Assembly: GCA_963763495.1 (NCBI GenBank)
Contig: CAVXOY010000020.1
Span: 1 to 64,000, forward strand
DNA length: 64,000 nt
From: DAOUEO01 sp963763495
GTDB lineage: Bacteria; Chloroflexota; Dehalococcoidia; DSTF01; JALHUB01
Direction: 5' to 3'
Within the stretch, counting starts at the first letter, position 1, and every line of letters begins with the position of its first letter. Position numbers and translations under genes: made by a program. Positions 1-9,600 of the stretch are shown one piece after another. The notes beneath the pieces were generated by a model that ran no database searches, was not told where the DNA came from, and worked only from the letters and a program-made list of their open reading frames with translations.

Positions 1-87
1 GGGCCGGGCCGTCGACCGCGGGTTGACACGGTCGATGGAGAAGATAGACTGACCGCAACGGCGACCACTCAGGCAGGAGGTGATACC

Positions 88-654
88 GTGACGGCTCAAG
101 ACATCGAAATCGATCCCCTGACCCTCGACCGCTGGCCCGACCTGGAGGCGCTCTTCAGCCGGGAGCGCGCCCCCAACGAGTGCTGGTGCATGTATTGGCG
201 CATCCCCCGCCGCGAGTGGCAGCGCCAGAAGGGCGAGGGCGACCGGCTGGCCCTCAAGCGCATGGTCGAGTCGGGTGAGGTGCCGGGGCTGCTGGCCTAC
301 GCCGGTAGCCGACCGGCCGGCTGGGTCTCCGTCGGGCCGCGAGAGGTCTACCCCTCACTCAATCGCTCGCCGCGCTTTCGGAAGATCGATGATAGCCCCG
401 CCTGGTCCATCGTCTGCTTCTTCATCGACGGTGCTCACAGGGGCGTAGGAGTGGCGCCCCGGCTGCTGGTTGCCGCCAGGGATTTCGCTGTGAATCAGGG
501 CGCGAAGGTGGTCGAAGGGTACCCCAGTGACCCGTCGCGGCGGCTGAACGACGAGTGGGCCTACATGGGCTTGCGCTCGATGTTCGAGAAGGCAGGATTC
601 GTTGAGATGCTTCGCCGCTCGCGCGGCCGCCCGATAATGCGCTACTTGGCCTGA
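88..654 (+). CDS. GNAT-family N-acetyltransferase
   Basis: A 188-residue protein that probably transfers an acetyl group from acetyl-CoA to an unidentified amine substrate in the cytoplasm. The GNAT acetyl-CoA loop is visible as HRGVGVAPRLL at about residues 117-127, after the strand WSIVCFFI and before the helix AARDFAVNQGA. The N-terminal NECWCMYW motif recurs in a GNAT subgroup of high-GC bacteria, from memory. The GTG start is supported by a strong ribosome binding site, AGGAGGTGA, at 75-83. It stands alone ahead of the surface-protein array and the context gives no substrate. Confidence 0.85.
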   Translation: MTAQDIEIDPLTLDRWPDLEALFSRERAPNECWCMYWRIPRREWQRQKGEGDRLALKRMVESGEVPGLLAYAGSRPAGWVSVGPREVYPSLNRSPRFRKIDDSPAWSIVCFFIDGAHRGVGVAPRLLVAARDFAVNQGAKVVEGYPSDPSRRLNDEWAYMGLRSMFEKAGFVEMLRRSRGRPIMRYLA

Positions 655-698
655 CGCTGCCTTTCGCGGCGGCGATTACCCGTGACCATACATGGTAC

Positions 699-726
699 TT
701 GACAATCGCGTCAGGGAGCGTATAAT
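699..726 (+). promoter_or_regulatory. Array promoter P1 (sigma-70 type)
   Basis: TTGACA at 699-704, a 16-base spacer and TATAAT at 721-726. The surrounding block at about 691-740 recurs near 3259, 4992 and 5445. A partial inverted repeat, TTGAC-N6-GTCA, covers the -35 box. It drives the first surface-protein module, whose start is at 799. Confidence 0.85.
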
Positions 727-798
727 GGCGGCACTGGTGGCCCGTTTCTGATCCCCCGCCCAAGGCTGCTCTGCGCACGAAGTGCAGGGAGGGATGCT

Positions 799-2292
799 AT
801 GCGCGCCCTTATCATGCGACCGCTTCTGGCTCGTATTGTCCTGTCGTCTGTCGCAACTGCGGGCGTTCTGATAGCCGCCTTGGGCGTGGGTGGTGTTCCC
901 CAGCGCGTTGGCGCGGAAGACACCGGCAACGTGCAGGGTACAATGTACTGGAACGGGGAACCGGTGACGGGGCTTCGGGCTCAGGAATGTGTGTGGGTAC
1001 AAGGTGTTAGTTTTGTTTTGAACAGTTCCGCGTTGAGGTTGGGGGGCACCAGGAGACCTGAGCGAGGTGACGGGCTCTTACACAATCACCGGCGTGCCCC
1101 CCGGCACCTACACGCCGGTTGTACGGTACGGAAATACCACGATAGGTCAGGGCTCTCCCATAGTCGTCACCGCCAACACAACGGCGACGGCGGACATCGA
1201 CCTGACACCGACGGCCGGTGAGGTCATCGGTACCGCACACGTAAATGGGCAGATCGTGCAGGACCCATTATCTACGTCCTTGGCGTTTCCCTTTATCACC
1301 CGGGCGACAACAGCGGCAACTTCGCGGTGCTCCTTCCGCCCGGCACCTACACAGCCCTAGTCCAGACAGGTCTAGTTCCCGGCTTCATGAATACCCTGGG
1401 TAGTTTCACGTTCGACGTGACCGCCGGGGAAACGACGGATTTGGGGGATGTCAACCTGGAGATCGGACACCTGTGGGGGCACGTCTCCTGGAACGGGGCG
1501 CCTATTCCGAGTGCCTTTTACCGTGGCCTTTTGGCGTGAGGGTTTCCGTCTGTTCGGCCGGCTGTGCTGGTGTACAGTTCAGGGGACTATTCCATCAGAG
1601 TTCCCGTCGGCGACGCTACCGCCGATGTGCATTTTGGCCTCTACTACCCGGCCATTAGCCCCACTCAGGCGGTCACTATCGTCGCCGGTGCGTCGACAAG
1701 GGCAGACTTCGATCTAACGGATACGGCGGGAGCGGTTGTCGGCGCTATCACAGCGGGTGGCCAGCCTGTCGCCAACCCCACCATCACCATGATGCCGTAC
1801 TTCTGTCTATCAGGATGCCAGCAACGGCAACTTCGCCTGGCTCCTGCCGCCCGGTACCTACACCGCCGATGCCTATGGCACCAGCTTCACGTTCGATGTC
1901 ATCGCCGGGCAGACGACGGATGTCGGGAACATTGCCGTCGACCTGGTCTTGACGCCCACGCCGACGCCCAGGCCCACGCGCACGCCGACCGGCACACCCA
2001 CGCGCACCGCGACATCCACCCGCACACCGACCAACACGCCTACCGCAACGCCACGTCTGTGCCGCCCACACCCACACGAACTCCCACGCCAACGCCTACC
2101 CCCACCAAACCACCGGGCGTCGGCGGCGCAGTCATGCTCCCGCCCGTTGCCATTGCCGCTGAGTCCGGCGCGCCATCGGAGGGTTCCGGCTGGTCAGCGG
2201 CGACCTACGCAGCGCTGGCAGGCGGCGTAGCTGGAGCAGCCGTCGCCCTTGCCGCCGCTGGATGGTATGCTAGGAGACGCCGGTACCGGTAA
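799..2292 (+). pseudogene. Module 1: secreted carboxypeptidase-regulatory-like repeat protein, frameshifted
   Basis: Begins with a clear signal peptide (RPLLARIVLSSVATAGVLIAALG) at ATG 799, after AGGGAGGG. Reading across at least four frame changes (about 1040, 1325, 1540 and 1810-2090) gives several repeats of a carboxypeptidase-regulatory/CnaB-like beta fold. Each repeat has a PPGTYT turn followed by a stretch such as FDVTAGETTDLGDVNL. A PT-rich stalk follows (about 1950-2110). The end is GVGGAVMLPP, an AAES block, a membrane helix of about 22 residues and a RRRRYR tail stopping at 2292. The architecture is that of a surface-anchored stalk protein. The breaks may be sequencing indels or real decay; their density here exceeds that of neighbouring genes. 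Confidence 0.7.
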
Positions 2293-2313
2293 TCCCATCC
2301 GAGAGGCGTTCCC

Positions 2314-3195
2314 TTGGGGCGGAAGACGGAGAAGCGCGAGCGTTCAGAGCGCACTACGGAGGGGCCTCGTCCTGCTGAGGGCGGGGCCCGCCGCTTTCGC
2401 TGGCTGGCGGTGGCTGGCGGCCTCGCCGTCTGCGCGTCTCTGGCTATCTTCGTCGCGTTCCTGGCGCTGAACGGGGGCTCAGGCGAAGACTCCAGCCTCA
2501 AGGCCGCCATCGTCGACCAGTTGAGCGCGCGCGAGCCCGATCCCGCCTTCGTCGAAGCGGCGACGGCTACCCTGGAGCAGGCCGGCTACAGCGTCGACTA
2601 CTACCCCAGCGACGAGGTGACGGTCGGCCTTTACAGCAACCTGCCGGCCCGCGACTACGACATCGTCCTCCTGCGCGCCCACTCCGCCGTGCCCGAGAAG
2701 GACCTGGCCCTTCCCGCCGACGTCGACCCGGCCATCCTCCAGCGCATCATGGATAAGATAGGCGACGACGTGCTCCTGTTCACGTCCGAGACCTACGATG
2801 AGAACGCCTACATCGAAGACCAGAAGGCGCTGCGACTCTTCCCCGTCGTCTATCCCGGCGACCCGGCCAGCGAGTCCTATTTCGCCGTCTCCTCCGGCTT
2901 CGTGGCGTCGAGCATGACGGGGAGATTTGACGGCGCGACGGTCATCCTCATGGGCTGCAGCAGCCTGGCCTCCGAGCGGACGGCGGCGGCGCTTGTCGAT
3001 AGGGGCGCGGGAGCGGTCGTCGGCTGGAGCGACACCGTATCGCCCGCGCACACCGACGCGACCACGGAGCGCCTGCTCCAACTCCTGCTGAGGGACGGCG
3101 AGCCGATCGCCGAAGCTGTGGCGCAGACGATGGCGGAGCTTGGCCCCGACCCGTCGTACGGCGCCGTCATGCGCTCCTACCCCTCCGGCGGCTAG
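2314..3195 (+). CDS. Membrane-anchored caspase-like (clan CD) protein, putative
   Basis: A 293-residue protein with a charged cytoplasmic N-terminus, one membrane helix at about residues 29-52 and an extracellular domain. Two strands end in candidate catalytic residues in the order expected for clan CD cysteine peptidases. These are DIVLLRAHSA (His123) and VILMGCSSLAS (Cys215), the latter followed by AAALVDRGAGAVVGWS, a pattern seen in CHAT/clostripain-like domains. The start is TTG 2314 with GAGAGG just upstream. It lies 21 bases after module 1 and its last codons form the beginning of the repeat that carries promoter P2, so it appears to be part of the duplicated unit. The fold assignment is inference from motifs only; the function is unknown. 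Confidence 0.65.
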   Translation: MGRKTEKRERSERTTEGPRPAEGGARRFRWLAVAGGLAVCASLAIFVAFLALNGGSGEDSSLKAAIVDQLSAREPDPAFVEAATATLEQAGYSVDYYPSDEVTVGLYSNLPARDYDIVLLRAHSAVPEKDLALPADVDPAILQRIMDKIGDDVLLFTSETYDENAYIEDQKALRLFPVVYPGDPASESYFAVSSGFVASSMTGRFDGATVILMGCSSLASERTAAALVDRGAGAVVGWSDTVSPAHTDATTERLLQLLLRDGEPIAEAVAQTMAELGPDPSYGAVMRSYPSGG

Positions 3196-3300
3196 CCGCG
3201 ACGAAACCGTCTACCGTTCCCAGCCGCCGGATACCCCGCAGCGGTCTCTTGGTGGTACTTGACAAACGCGTCAAGGACTGTATAATGGCGGCACTGGTGG
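3187..3300 (+). repeat. About 110-bp array repeat, copy with P2
   Basis: Starts within the last codons of the caspase-like gene (GGCGGCTAGCCGCGACGAAA), continues through a GC-rich stretch and ends after the promoter at GCACTGGTGG. Closely similar copies lie at 4924-5033 and 5374-5480; the copy near 690 keeps only the promoter half. Confidence 0.8.
3259..3286 (+). promoter_or_regulatory. Array promoter P2 with inverted repeat over -35
   Basis: TTGACA 3259-3264, 16-base spacer, TATAAT 3281-3286. CTTGAC-AAACGC-GTCAAG (3258-3275) is a perfect 6-bp inverted repeat across the -35 element, a plausible operator. It drives module 2. Confidence 0.85.
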
Positions 3301-3350
3301 TTTGTCTCTGACATCCCCGCGCGTTATCCCCGCCAACTGGACGTTGTGCG

Positions 3351-4915
3351 ATGCAGAATGCCGCTGCAGTGAAATCACGGACCCGTCTCGCTTACCTGTT
3401 GTTGCTCGCGGTTGTCGATGTTGATTGCCCTGCGCCCGCCGACGCCCAGACGCTGTTGTCTACCCTGGACACTCCCAACCCACAATCGTTTGTGGAGTTT
3501 GGCGGCAGTAGCCCTGGCCGGAAACGGCGCGCGCGGAAGACTCGACGGGGGCGCCAAACGCGAATGTCCGCGAACACCGGCCAGGGGAGGGTTTACGTCT
3601 TCTCGGGGGCCGATCATTCGTGGATCTCCGGATACGCCCAGCCCGCAGGGGGCGGGTTATTCGGGAACTTCGTGTCCGTGGGCGACGTTATCTGCGATGG
3701 CTCGGGCGAGATACCGTGGGCGCATGCTTCAATGGGGCGGCAGTCTCGATCAGGGGCGGGCCTACGTTTTCTCCGGAGCCGATGGCCCGGCTGCTCTTTA
3801 CCCTGGATACGCCCAACCCGAAGGCGTTCGGCCACTTCGGCTACTCCGTGGCCGTGGGCGACGTGAACGGCGACGGCGAGGGCGACATCGCCGTCGGAGC
3901 GGGAGCGGAGGATGTGATGGCCGCTGTCGCCAAGGGCGAGGCAGGCTTCTCCGGAGCCGATGGCTCTCTGCTCTTTGCCCTGGATACGCCAACCCGCAGG
4001 CGTTTGCCTCGTTCGGCAATTCCTGACGGTGGGCGACGGAACGGGGGTGGGAAGGGCGACATCGTCGGGGCATTCTCGGAGGTGTGGGTGGCAATCTCGA
4101 GCGGGCGGACATACGTCTTCACCGGGGCACACGAATCCTGCATTATGACCCTGGCAGCCCAATCCAAGGCGTTGCGTCGTTCGGCAACTCCCGACGGTGA
4201 ACGACATCCTTACGGGGCCGGCGGGGCATCGCCGTCGGAGGCGAAGGGACGTCATATGCGGCATATTTCAACCAGCGGCGGGCCGACGCCTCCCCGGGGC
4301 CGACGGCTCCTGCTCTTCACATTGAACGCCCACAACGGAGGGCATACCCTTCGGCGCCCGCGGGACAGGCGAGTTCACGACGCCGGGAAGAGCGTGTCGC
4401 CGTCGGGGCATACTCGACGGCAGTAATTACCGGCGGCGGACCTACGTCTACTCCGGACCCGGCGGGTCGTACATTTGACTCTGACTCAATATACGGGGGC
4501 ATTGGCTTCCGGCGGTAGGGACGTGACGACGGGACAGGCTAAGATCGCGTAGGAGCGCCCGATGAGATTGACCAGGCGTTTCTCATCTTTCGTCAAGCGT
4601 GCCAACTCCTACAGCCACGTCCACGGCGACTATGACTCCCACCCGCACGTTGGCATCCTCGACTGTAGCCGTCTCCGCCTACCACCACCCACGCCCACAC
4701 CCACGCGCACACCCAAGTCTAGTCCCACTCCGACCCGTCCGCTGGGCGTTGGCGGCGCTGTCCAGCTCCCGCCCGCCGCCGTCGCTGCTGAGTCCGCCGC
4801 GCCAATCGACGATTCGGGCTGGTCAGCAGTGATCTGGGCGGCCGTGGCAGGTGTCTTGGGTGCGACAGCGCTCGCTGTTGCCGTCTGGCGCGGTAGGGGG
4901 CGACGGCTCCGGTAA
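3351..4915 (+). pseudogene. Module 2: secreted FG-GAP repeat protein, frameshifted
   Basis: ATG 3351 opens a signal-like segment ending near PADAQ. Reading over several frames then gives about five FG-GAP (integrin-type beta-propeller) repeats. Typical elements are LDTPNPKAFGHFGYSVAVGD, DVNGDGEGDIAVGAG and GRVYVFSGADG. FG-GAP blades usually carry Ca-binding DxNxDG loops, and VNGDGEGD fits. The C-terminal part (4562-4915) has a TPT stalk, GVGGAVQLPP, an AAESAAP block, a membrane helix and WRGRGRRLR, matching module 1. There are at least five frame changes, and the stretch 4200-4560 is poorly readable, so I mark it as broken. It is probably a surface adhesin-like propeller on a stalk. Confidence 0.65.
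4824..4881 (+). repeat. 58-bp repeat encoding the membrane anchor, copy A
   Basis: Identical to 6444-6501 except for one base (T/C). It encodes AVIWAAVAGVLGATALAV, the anchor helix of module 2. Such identity against strongly diverged flanks indicates recent duplication or gene conversion between modules. Confidence 0.9.
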
Positions 4916-4923
4916 AAGCCTCC

Positions 4924-5033
4924 GGCGGCTAGCGCGACGTAGACTGTCCGCGCCCTTTCGAATCGCCACGCCTTCGCAGTGGTCTCTGGGACCGACATAC
5001 GCGTCCAGGACTGTACAATGGCGGCAGTGGTGG
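4924..5033 (+). repeat. About 110-bp array repeat, diverged copy with P3
   Basis: Begins GGCGGCTAGCGCGACG just after the module 2 stop and ends GGCAGTGGTGG after the P3 -10 box. TCCGGCGGCTAG here repeats the 3' end of the caspase-like gene (codons for SGG-stop), although no such gene precedes it. This suggests the duplicated unit once included that gene. Confidence 0.7.
4992..5019 (+). promoter_or_regulatory. Array promoter P3, degenerate
   Basis: CCGACA 4992-4997, 16-base spacer, TACAAT 5014-5019. It aligns with P1, P2 and P4 over about 45 bases, but the -35 box and the inverted repeat are eroded. It is probably weak. Confidence 0.6.
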
Positions 5034-5039
5034 CTTTCT

Positions 5040-5171
5040 CTTAAACCGGCGCACCCGTACACCTCTCCTCCGCCAGCTATCGATACGCCGGCAGAGGTGA
5101 TCGCGGCGTTCCAGGCGGCGTTTGACAGCGGCGACTATAGACGACAAGAACATGTTCTCTGCCGCGAATGA
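5040..5171 (+). pseudogene. Module 3 remnant
   Basis: After P3 only a short open stretch remains. It reads PPPAIDTPAEVIAAFQAAFDSGDY and ends at TGA 5169-5171, with no signal peptide, stalk or anchor. The helix resembles the first helix of small NTF2-like domains, but it is too short to assign. It is followed by a terminator at 5236-5261, so it looks like a truncated module. Confidence 0.4.
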
Positions 5172-5235
5172 GGCCGGTTGTCCGATGGACGCCTGGGGGA
5201 AACGCGAATAGCGAGAACAAATCGGACTAATCACG

Positions 5236-5272
5236 GAGCCCCGAAGATGAGTTCGGGGCTCTGTTGTTGTTC
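5236..5272 (+). terminator. Rho-independent terminator
   Basis: A perfect 10-bp stem GAGCCCCGAA/TTCGGGGCTC (5236-5245 and 5252-5261), 6-base loop, then TGTTGTTGTTC. It closes the module 3 remnant. Confidence 0.8.
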
Positions 5273-5373
5273 GCCGGATCGCAAAGCAGCCATGGGGCGT
5301 GCCGCTGGTGGTCATGACTGTCACCGCCGGCGGGCGGTACACCCGGACCCCCCGGCCGCGGTAGCGCCCCCCA

Positions 5374-5480
5374 GCGGCTAGCCGCGACGAAACCGTCTGC
5401 CGTTCTCCGTCGCCGGATAGCCCGCAGTCGTCGCTTGGTGGTACTTGACAAATGCGTCAAGGACTGTACAATGGCGGCGC
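5374..5480 (+). repeat. About 110-bp array repeat, copy with P4
   Basis: GCGGCTAGCCGCGACGAAAC onward is nearly identical to the copy at 3187-3300, including the promoter, and diverges after GGCGGC at about 5478. Confidence 0.8.
5445..5472 (+). promoter_or_regulatory. Array promoter P4 with inverted repeat over -35
   Basis: TTGACA 5445-5450, 16-base spacer, TACAAT 5467-5472. CTTGAC-AAATGC-GTCAAG is a perfect 6-bp inverted repeat over the -35 box, as in P2. It drives module 4. Confidence 0.85.
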
Positions 5481-5548
5481 TTATATCTTATCCCTGAGGT
5501 TCTGTCGGCTGGATGTCCTTTGGCGGATGAACCGCTGAACGGAGGTGC

Positions 5549-6537
5549 ATGATGCGAACCCTGATTCTCCGGGATATGAACAAGACATTTCTCCTGAGTG
5601 CGTTGGCGGTTCTGGCCCTGACCGGCGTGGGACTCTTGGTGACGGTGGGTTCTGTGGGCGGCACGAAACAGGCAGGGGCACAACAGGGCTTGACGCTGGC
5701 GTTGGATATGGACATCACCCACGGCGGCCCTGTGCCAGCATTGATGATGCCGCTGCACACAGCCCGGGCGACGAGTACGACGTCGCGCTGTGCATCGGTA
5801 ACATGAGCACAGCAATAGGTGCTTTCCAGGCGAGCGTGTTCTACGATGACTACACTGAACAGTTCACCCAACATAGCCTGCCCCACGGGGGACTGTCTGG
5901 ACACGAACCCGACGCCAACGCTGGCTCCACCACCTGGGGTAGTCCCTGGGCTCCGCCTGGGACTGCAACATCTTCGACATCCTCCCACCGATGGGCGACA
6001 GAGACGGTCAGGCTGCCAACGGCATGAGCCTCCATCGCTTGCTGGTCATTAGTCGGCCCCCACAGCCTGGGCGACGATGAGACAACCGGCGTTCTAGCGC
6101 TGATCAACTTCACCGCTATCGCCGGGGGCGAGGACCACCTCACCATCGGCGGGGCAGTCATCGGTGACCGTATTGGCAACGCCATTGGTGCATGCAATCC
6201 TTCCATGCCACCAGATCCCGAGATGGCGTGCAGCGGAGGCACGGACGCAAAGGAAGGCACGCCGCCGCCCACCCGACCGCCTACAATGACGTTGCCGCCG
6301 ACGAGAACGCCTTGCCCAAATGCAGTCTGCCCTACTTCACGCACGCCCCTACACGCACTCCTGGCACTGGCGGCGGAGTTGGTAGCTGCCGCCTACCGTC
6401 ATCGCTGCAGAGTCCGGCGCGCCACCGGAGGACTCCGGCTGGCCAGCAGTGATCTGGGCGGCCGTGGCAGGCGTCTTGGGTGCGACAGCGCTCGCTGTTG
6501 CTGGTGCTGGCGCGTCAGGAGGCGCCGGCCGCGGTAG
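5549..6537 (+). pseudogene. Module 4: secreted cohesin-like domain protein, frameshifted
   Basis: Starts at ATG 5549 or 5552 after GGAGGTG. The signal peptide is clear (FLLSALAVLALTGVGLLVTV). Across three or more frame changes (about 5745, 5845, 5930-6030) it reads DEYDVALCIGNMSTAIGAFQ, then ASVFYDD, and later TTGVLALINFTAIAGGEDHL. This is the strand pattern of a cohesin-type beta sandwich. A short PT-rich linker leads to LPPTVIAAESGAPPEDSGW and an anchor helix almost identical in DNA to module 2, then a frame change and RVRRRRPR ending at 6537. It is probably an anchored surface protein of the same family as modules 1 and 2. The domain call rests on pattern recognition only. Confidence 0.6.
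6444..6501 (+). repeat. 58-bp repeat encoding the membrane anchor, copy B
   Basis: Second copy of 4824-4881 with one difference. It encodes the anchor helix of module 4. Confidence 0.9.
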
Positions 6538-6631
6538 CGCTCCCTGAACTGCACAAAGCTCGGCGTCCAGCAGGATGACTCTCTCGTTGCCCCGCTGGAC
6601 GCCAAAGCCCGTCCTGATTGAAGAAGTCTGA

Positions 6632-9600
6632 CTACTGCTCTTGCCCGCCGCCGGCCACCGCCATATCCCCGCTCAGCGTCTCGCCTCTCCATTCAGGCTT
6701 GTAGTAGGAATAGGCGTCGGAGACCACGCCCTTCGCCCGCACCGGGTAGAGCGCCTTCGCCTGGAAGCTGAAGGAGATGCTCTCCCCCGGCTCCATGTCC
6801 TCGATGTAGAAGATGACCTTGCGGCCCGCCACGTCGTAGCGCTTGATCTTCGGGTCGGCGTTGGCCGCCGCCTCGATGGACTCGACGACGGGGTCGAAGC
6901 CGGTGGGAACGGACACGTCGATGACCACCATGCCCGCCTTCAGAGGCTCCGGCGGGTTGAAGCGCACGCTGGTGTCTATCGTGATCGTGTCGTTGACCGC
7001 CACCTCGCCGGTGCCGTAGTCGACGTCGATATCGAAGACGTTCTCCTGCGTCTCGGCGGCCGGGATGTTGAAGCGGGTGACCTGCTGGAGCACCACCTCG
7101 CCCTTGCCCTCGGCCTGCACGTTGATCGGGACGCCGGCGGGCAGGTCGACGACCTGGAGCACGTCGAAGTTCGCCGAGTTGATCTTGACCGTCTTCGTCT
7201 CGCCGCCGGCGCTGATCGTGACCGTGAGGTCGGTGTCGCTGGCCGCGCCGACCGCCTGCTCGGTGAGCGCCTGCAGGGCGACGACGGTGTCCTGCGTGGA
7301 GCCGAAGCCCCCGTAGGCGTTGCGCTGGCTCACCAGCCATCGCGCCGCCTGACCGGCGTTGAGGGGGTCGCCGTGCTTGGTGAGGGCGAGGGTCGCGTAG
7401 GCCGTCGCCTCGATCACCGTGCTCTGCTGGATGCCGTCGGGCATCGGCGCCATCTCCCGCGGGCTCTCGTTCTCCAGCAGAGGGACGATCTCGCTGCCCC
7501 AGTGGAGGCCGTTCTCGTCCTCTTCCGCCATCTCCATCAGCTTGTCGTGAGCGGCGTCGCGGCTCGGGCTCTCGGCCAGCTCCAGGGCGTAGCTCACGAT
7601 AGCCATCGTGTAGGCGTCGTCGATCTCGTCGACTTGCCCCTCCAGATAGGAGATCGCCTTGGCGGCGCTGCCCTTGTCGCCCGCCTCAAGCAGGGCGGTG
7701 GCGACGTAGGCGGTGAGGGCTGTCTTGCCCTGGATGCCGCCCATCATGTCCTCGTGGTGGACGAAGCCCACCGCCTCGAAGGAGCCGTCGGCCTTCTGCT
7801 GCTCGACGATCCACTCCTTCGCCTGCTCCAGCACCGAGTCATCGACGAAGATCAGCCCCTTGGCCTGGGAGAAGGTCTTCAGGACGAAGGCGGTGAGCCA
7901 GAGGCTGCCCACCTCGTCGCTCTCGCCGAAGGCCGAGAAGCTGCCGTCGCTTCGCCGGTAGGTAAGCTCCCGCTGGTAGCCGGTGATCATCAGCTTCTCC
8001 GCCTTGGCCATGATCTCCGGCTTGAGCTGGTTCGTCTCTTTGAGGTAGCGGGCGACGAAGATGTCGGGCGCCAGGAGGAGCATGTTCTGCTCGCCGCAGC
8101 CGTAGGGCATCGCCAGGAGCTGGTCCAGCCCCTCGATGGTCTGCGTCAGGTAGCTGGCGGTCAGCGACAGGTAGGCCCGCGCCGACCCCTCGACGACCAG
8201 CGGCGGCAGGAGAGCGTCGAAGCTGGTGGCGTTGCCGGCCGATAGCACGGCGTTCTCCACGAACTCCCGCTCCACGCCCTCCGGCACGATGCTGATCTTC
8301 TTGATGATGGCGTCGGCCGACTCGGTGCTGCGGGCGGTGACCTTGATCTCCTGCACGCCCAGCTTGGTGGGGCGGATCATGAACTCGACCCCGCCGATGT
8401 CGTTTCCGGCGACCGTCAGCGATGTGCTGGTGATATCGATGCTCTCGAACCAGTCCGCGCCCTCCATCTCGACGAAGAACTCCTGGGGGTCGTCCTGGTA
8501 GTTGTAGAGGGCGACCTTCACCGGGAACTCCTCGGCGCGGATGGCCGAGTAGGGGAGGTCGACCTGGATGAAGAAGGGCTGGAAGACCCTGAGCTCGCTC
8601 TCGGCGATGCCCAGTCCCTTGTCGGGCGAGATGGCGACGGCGCGCAGCACCCAGGTGGTGATGCTGTCCGGCGCCTCCACCGGCAGCGATATCTTGCCGT
8701 CGGCGTCGGTCGTCACCGTGTCCCATATCCAGGTCTCAGGGAAGTACTGGCGGATCCGCTCCACCTCGGCGAGGCCGCTGCCGGACGTCGCCTCGTCTTC
8801 AGCGGCGGCAGGCAGGATCATGTTGCCCTGCGCCATGCCCTTCTCCGCCCTCGCTCCGTCCAGCATCACGCCGCCGAAGTCGGCGCCGTACTCCTTGCCC
8901 TTGGGCACCCGCTTGTTGCTGAGGACGACCAGGCCGGCCTCGTCGAAGGTCTCCTGGGCGCCGCGGGTCTTGATCCCGTCATAGGGAGAAGCCTCGTGCA
9001 GTTCGACCTGGGGGTCCATGTACAGCCGCTCCAGCTCGTCGAAGACCTGCTGCAGGTTCAGCCGGTTCTCGGCGAGGATGAAGACCGAGCGGTCGACGGC
9101 GACCAGCCCGACGCGGGCCTGTCCTTCCGTCTGAACCACGATGTCCAGACCCTCACCCGGCTGAACCTCGTCTTGGCTGAACGCCGCCTCGACGCTCTGG
9201 GGGTAGTCGCCTTCCACGTCGAAGGGGATGTAGTCGGCGGCGACCTCGCTGTTGGGCAGGATCTGGTAGACGAGCAGCTTGGCCGAGGGGGCCATCAGCG
9301 GCGTCGTCGCGAAGGAGATCTCGCTGGAATCGGAGTAGTCGCTGAAGACCACCCGGCCGCGGGAGACGATCTCGTAGTAGAAGTTGGCCGCCTCGCGGGT
9401 GGAGTTCACCTTGAACTTCACCTCATCGCCGACCTTCGGCGTCCCCTCCGAGACCTGCTCCACATGGATGAAGTTGCGCGAGGGGGAGTAGGCGGCGTCC
9501 AGCGCGACGTAGGAATAGGCGTCCTGAGAAGAGGCGTTCACCATGAGAGAGACGGCCTTGCTGGGGGGTGTGATCTCCAGGAGGGCCATCCCGTTCTTCG

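Noticed and set aside
2090..2292. LPXTG or PEP-CTERM sorting signal
   Set aside because: LPPVA/LPPAA lacks the T-G of sortase motifs and no PEP box is present; kept only as an unknown shared tail.
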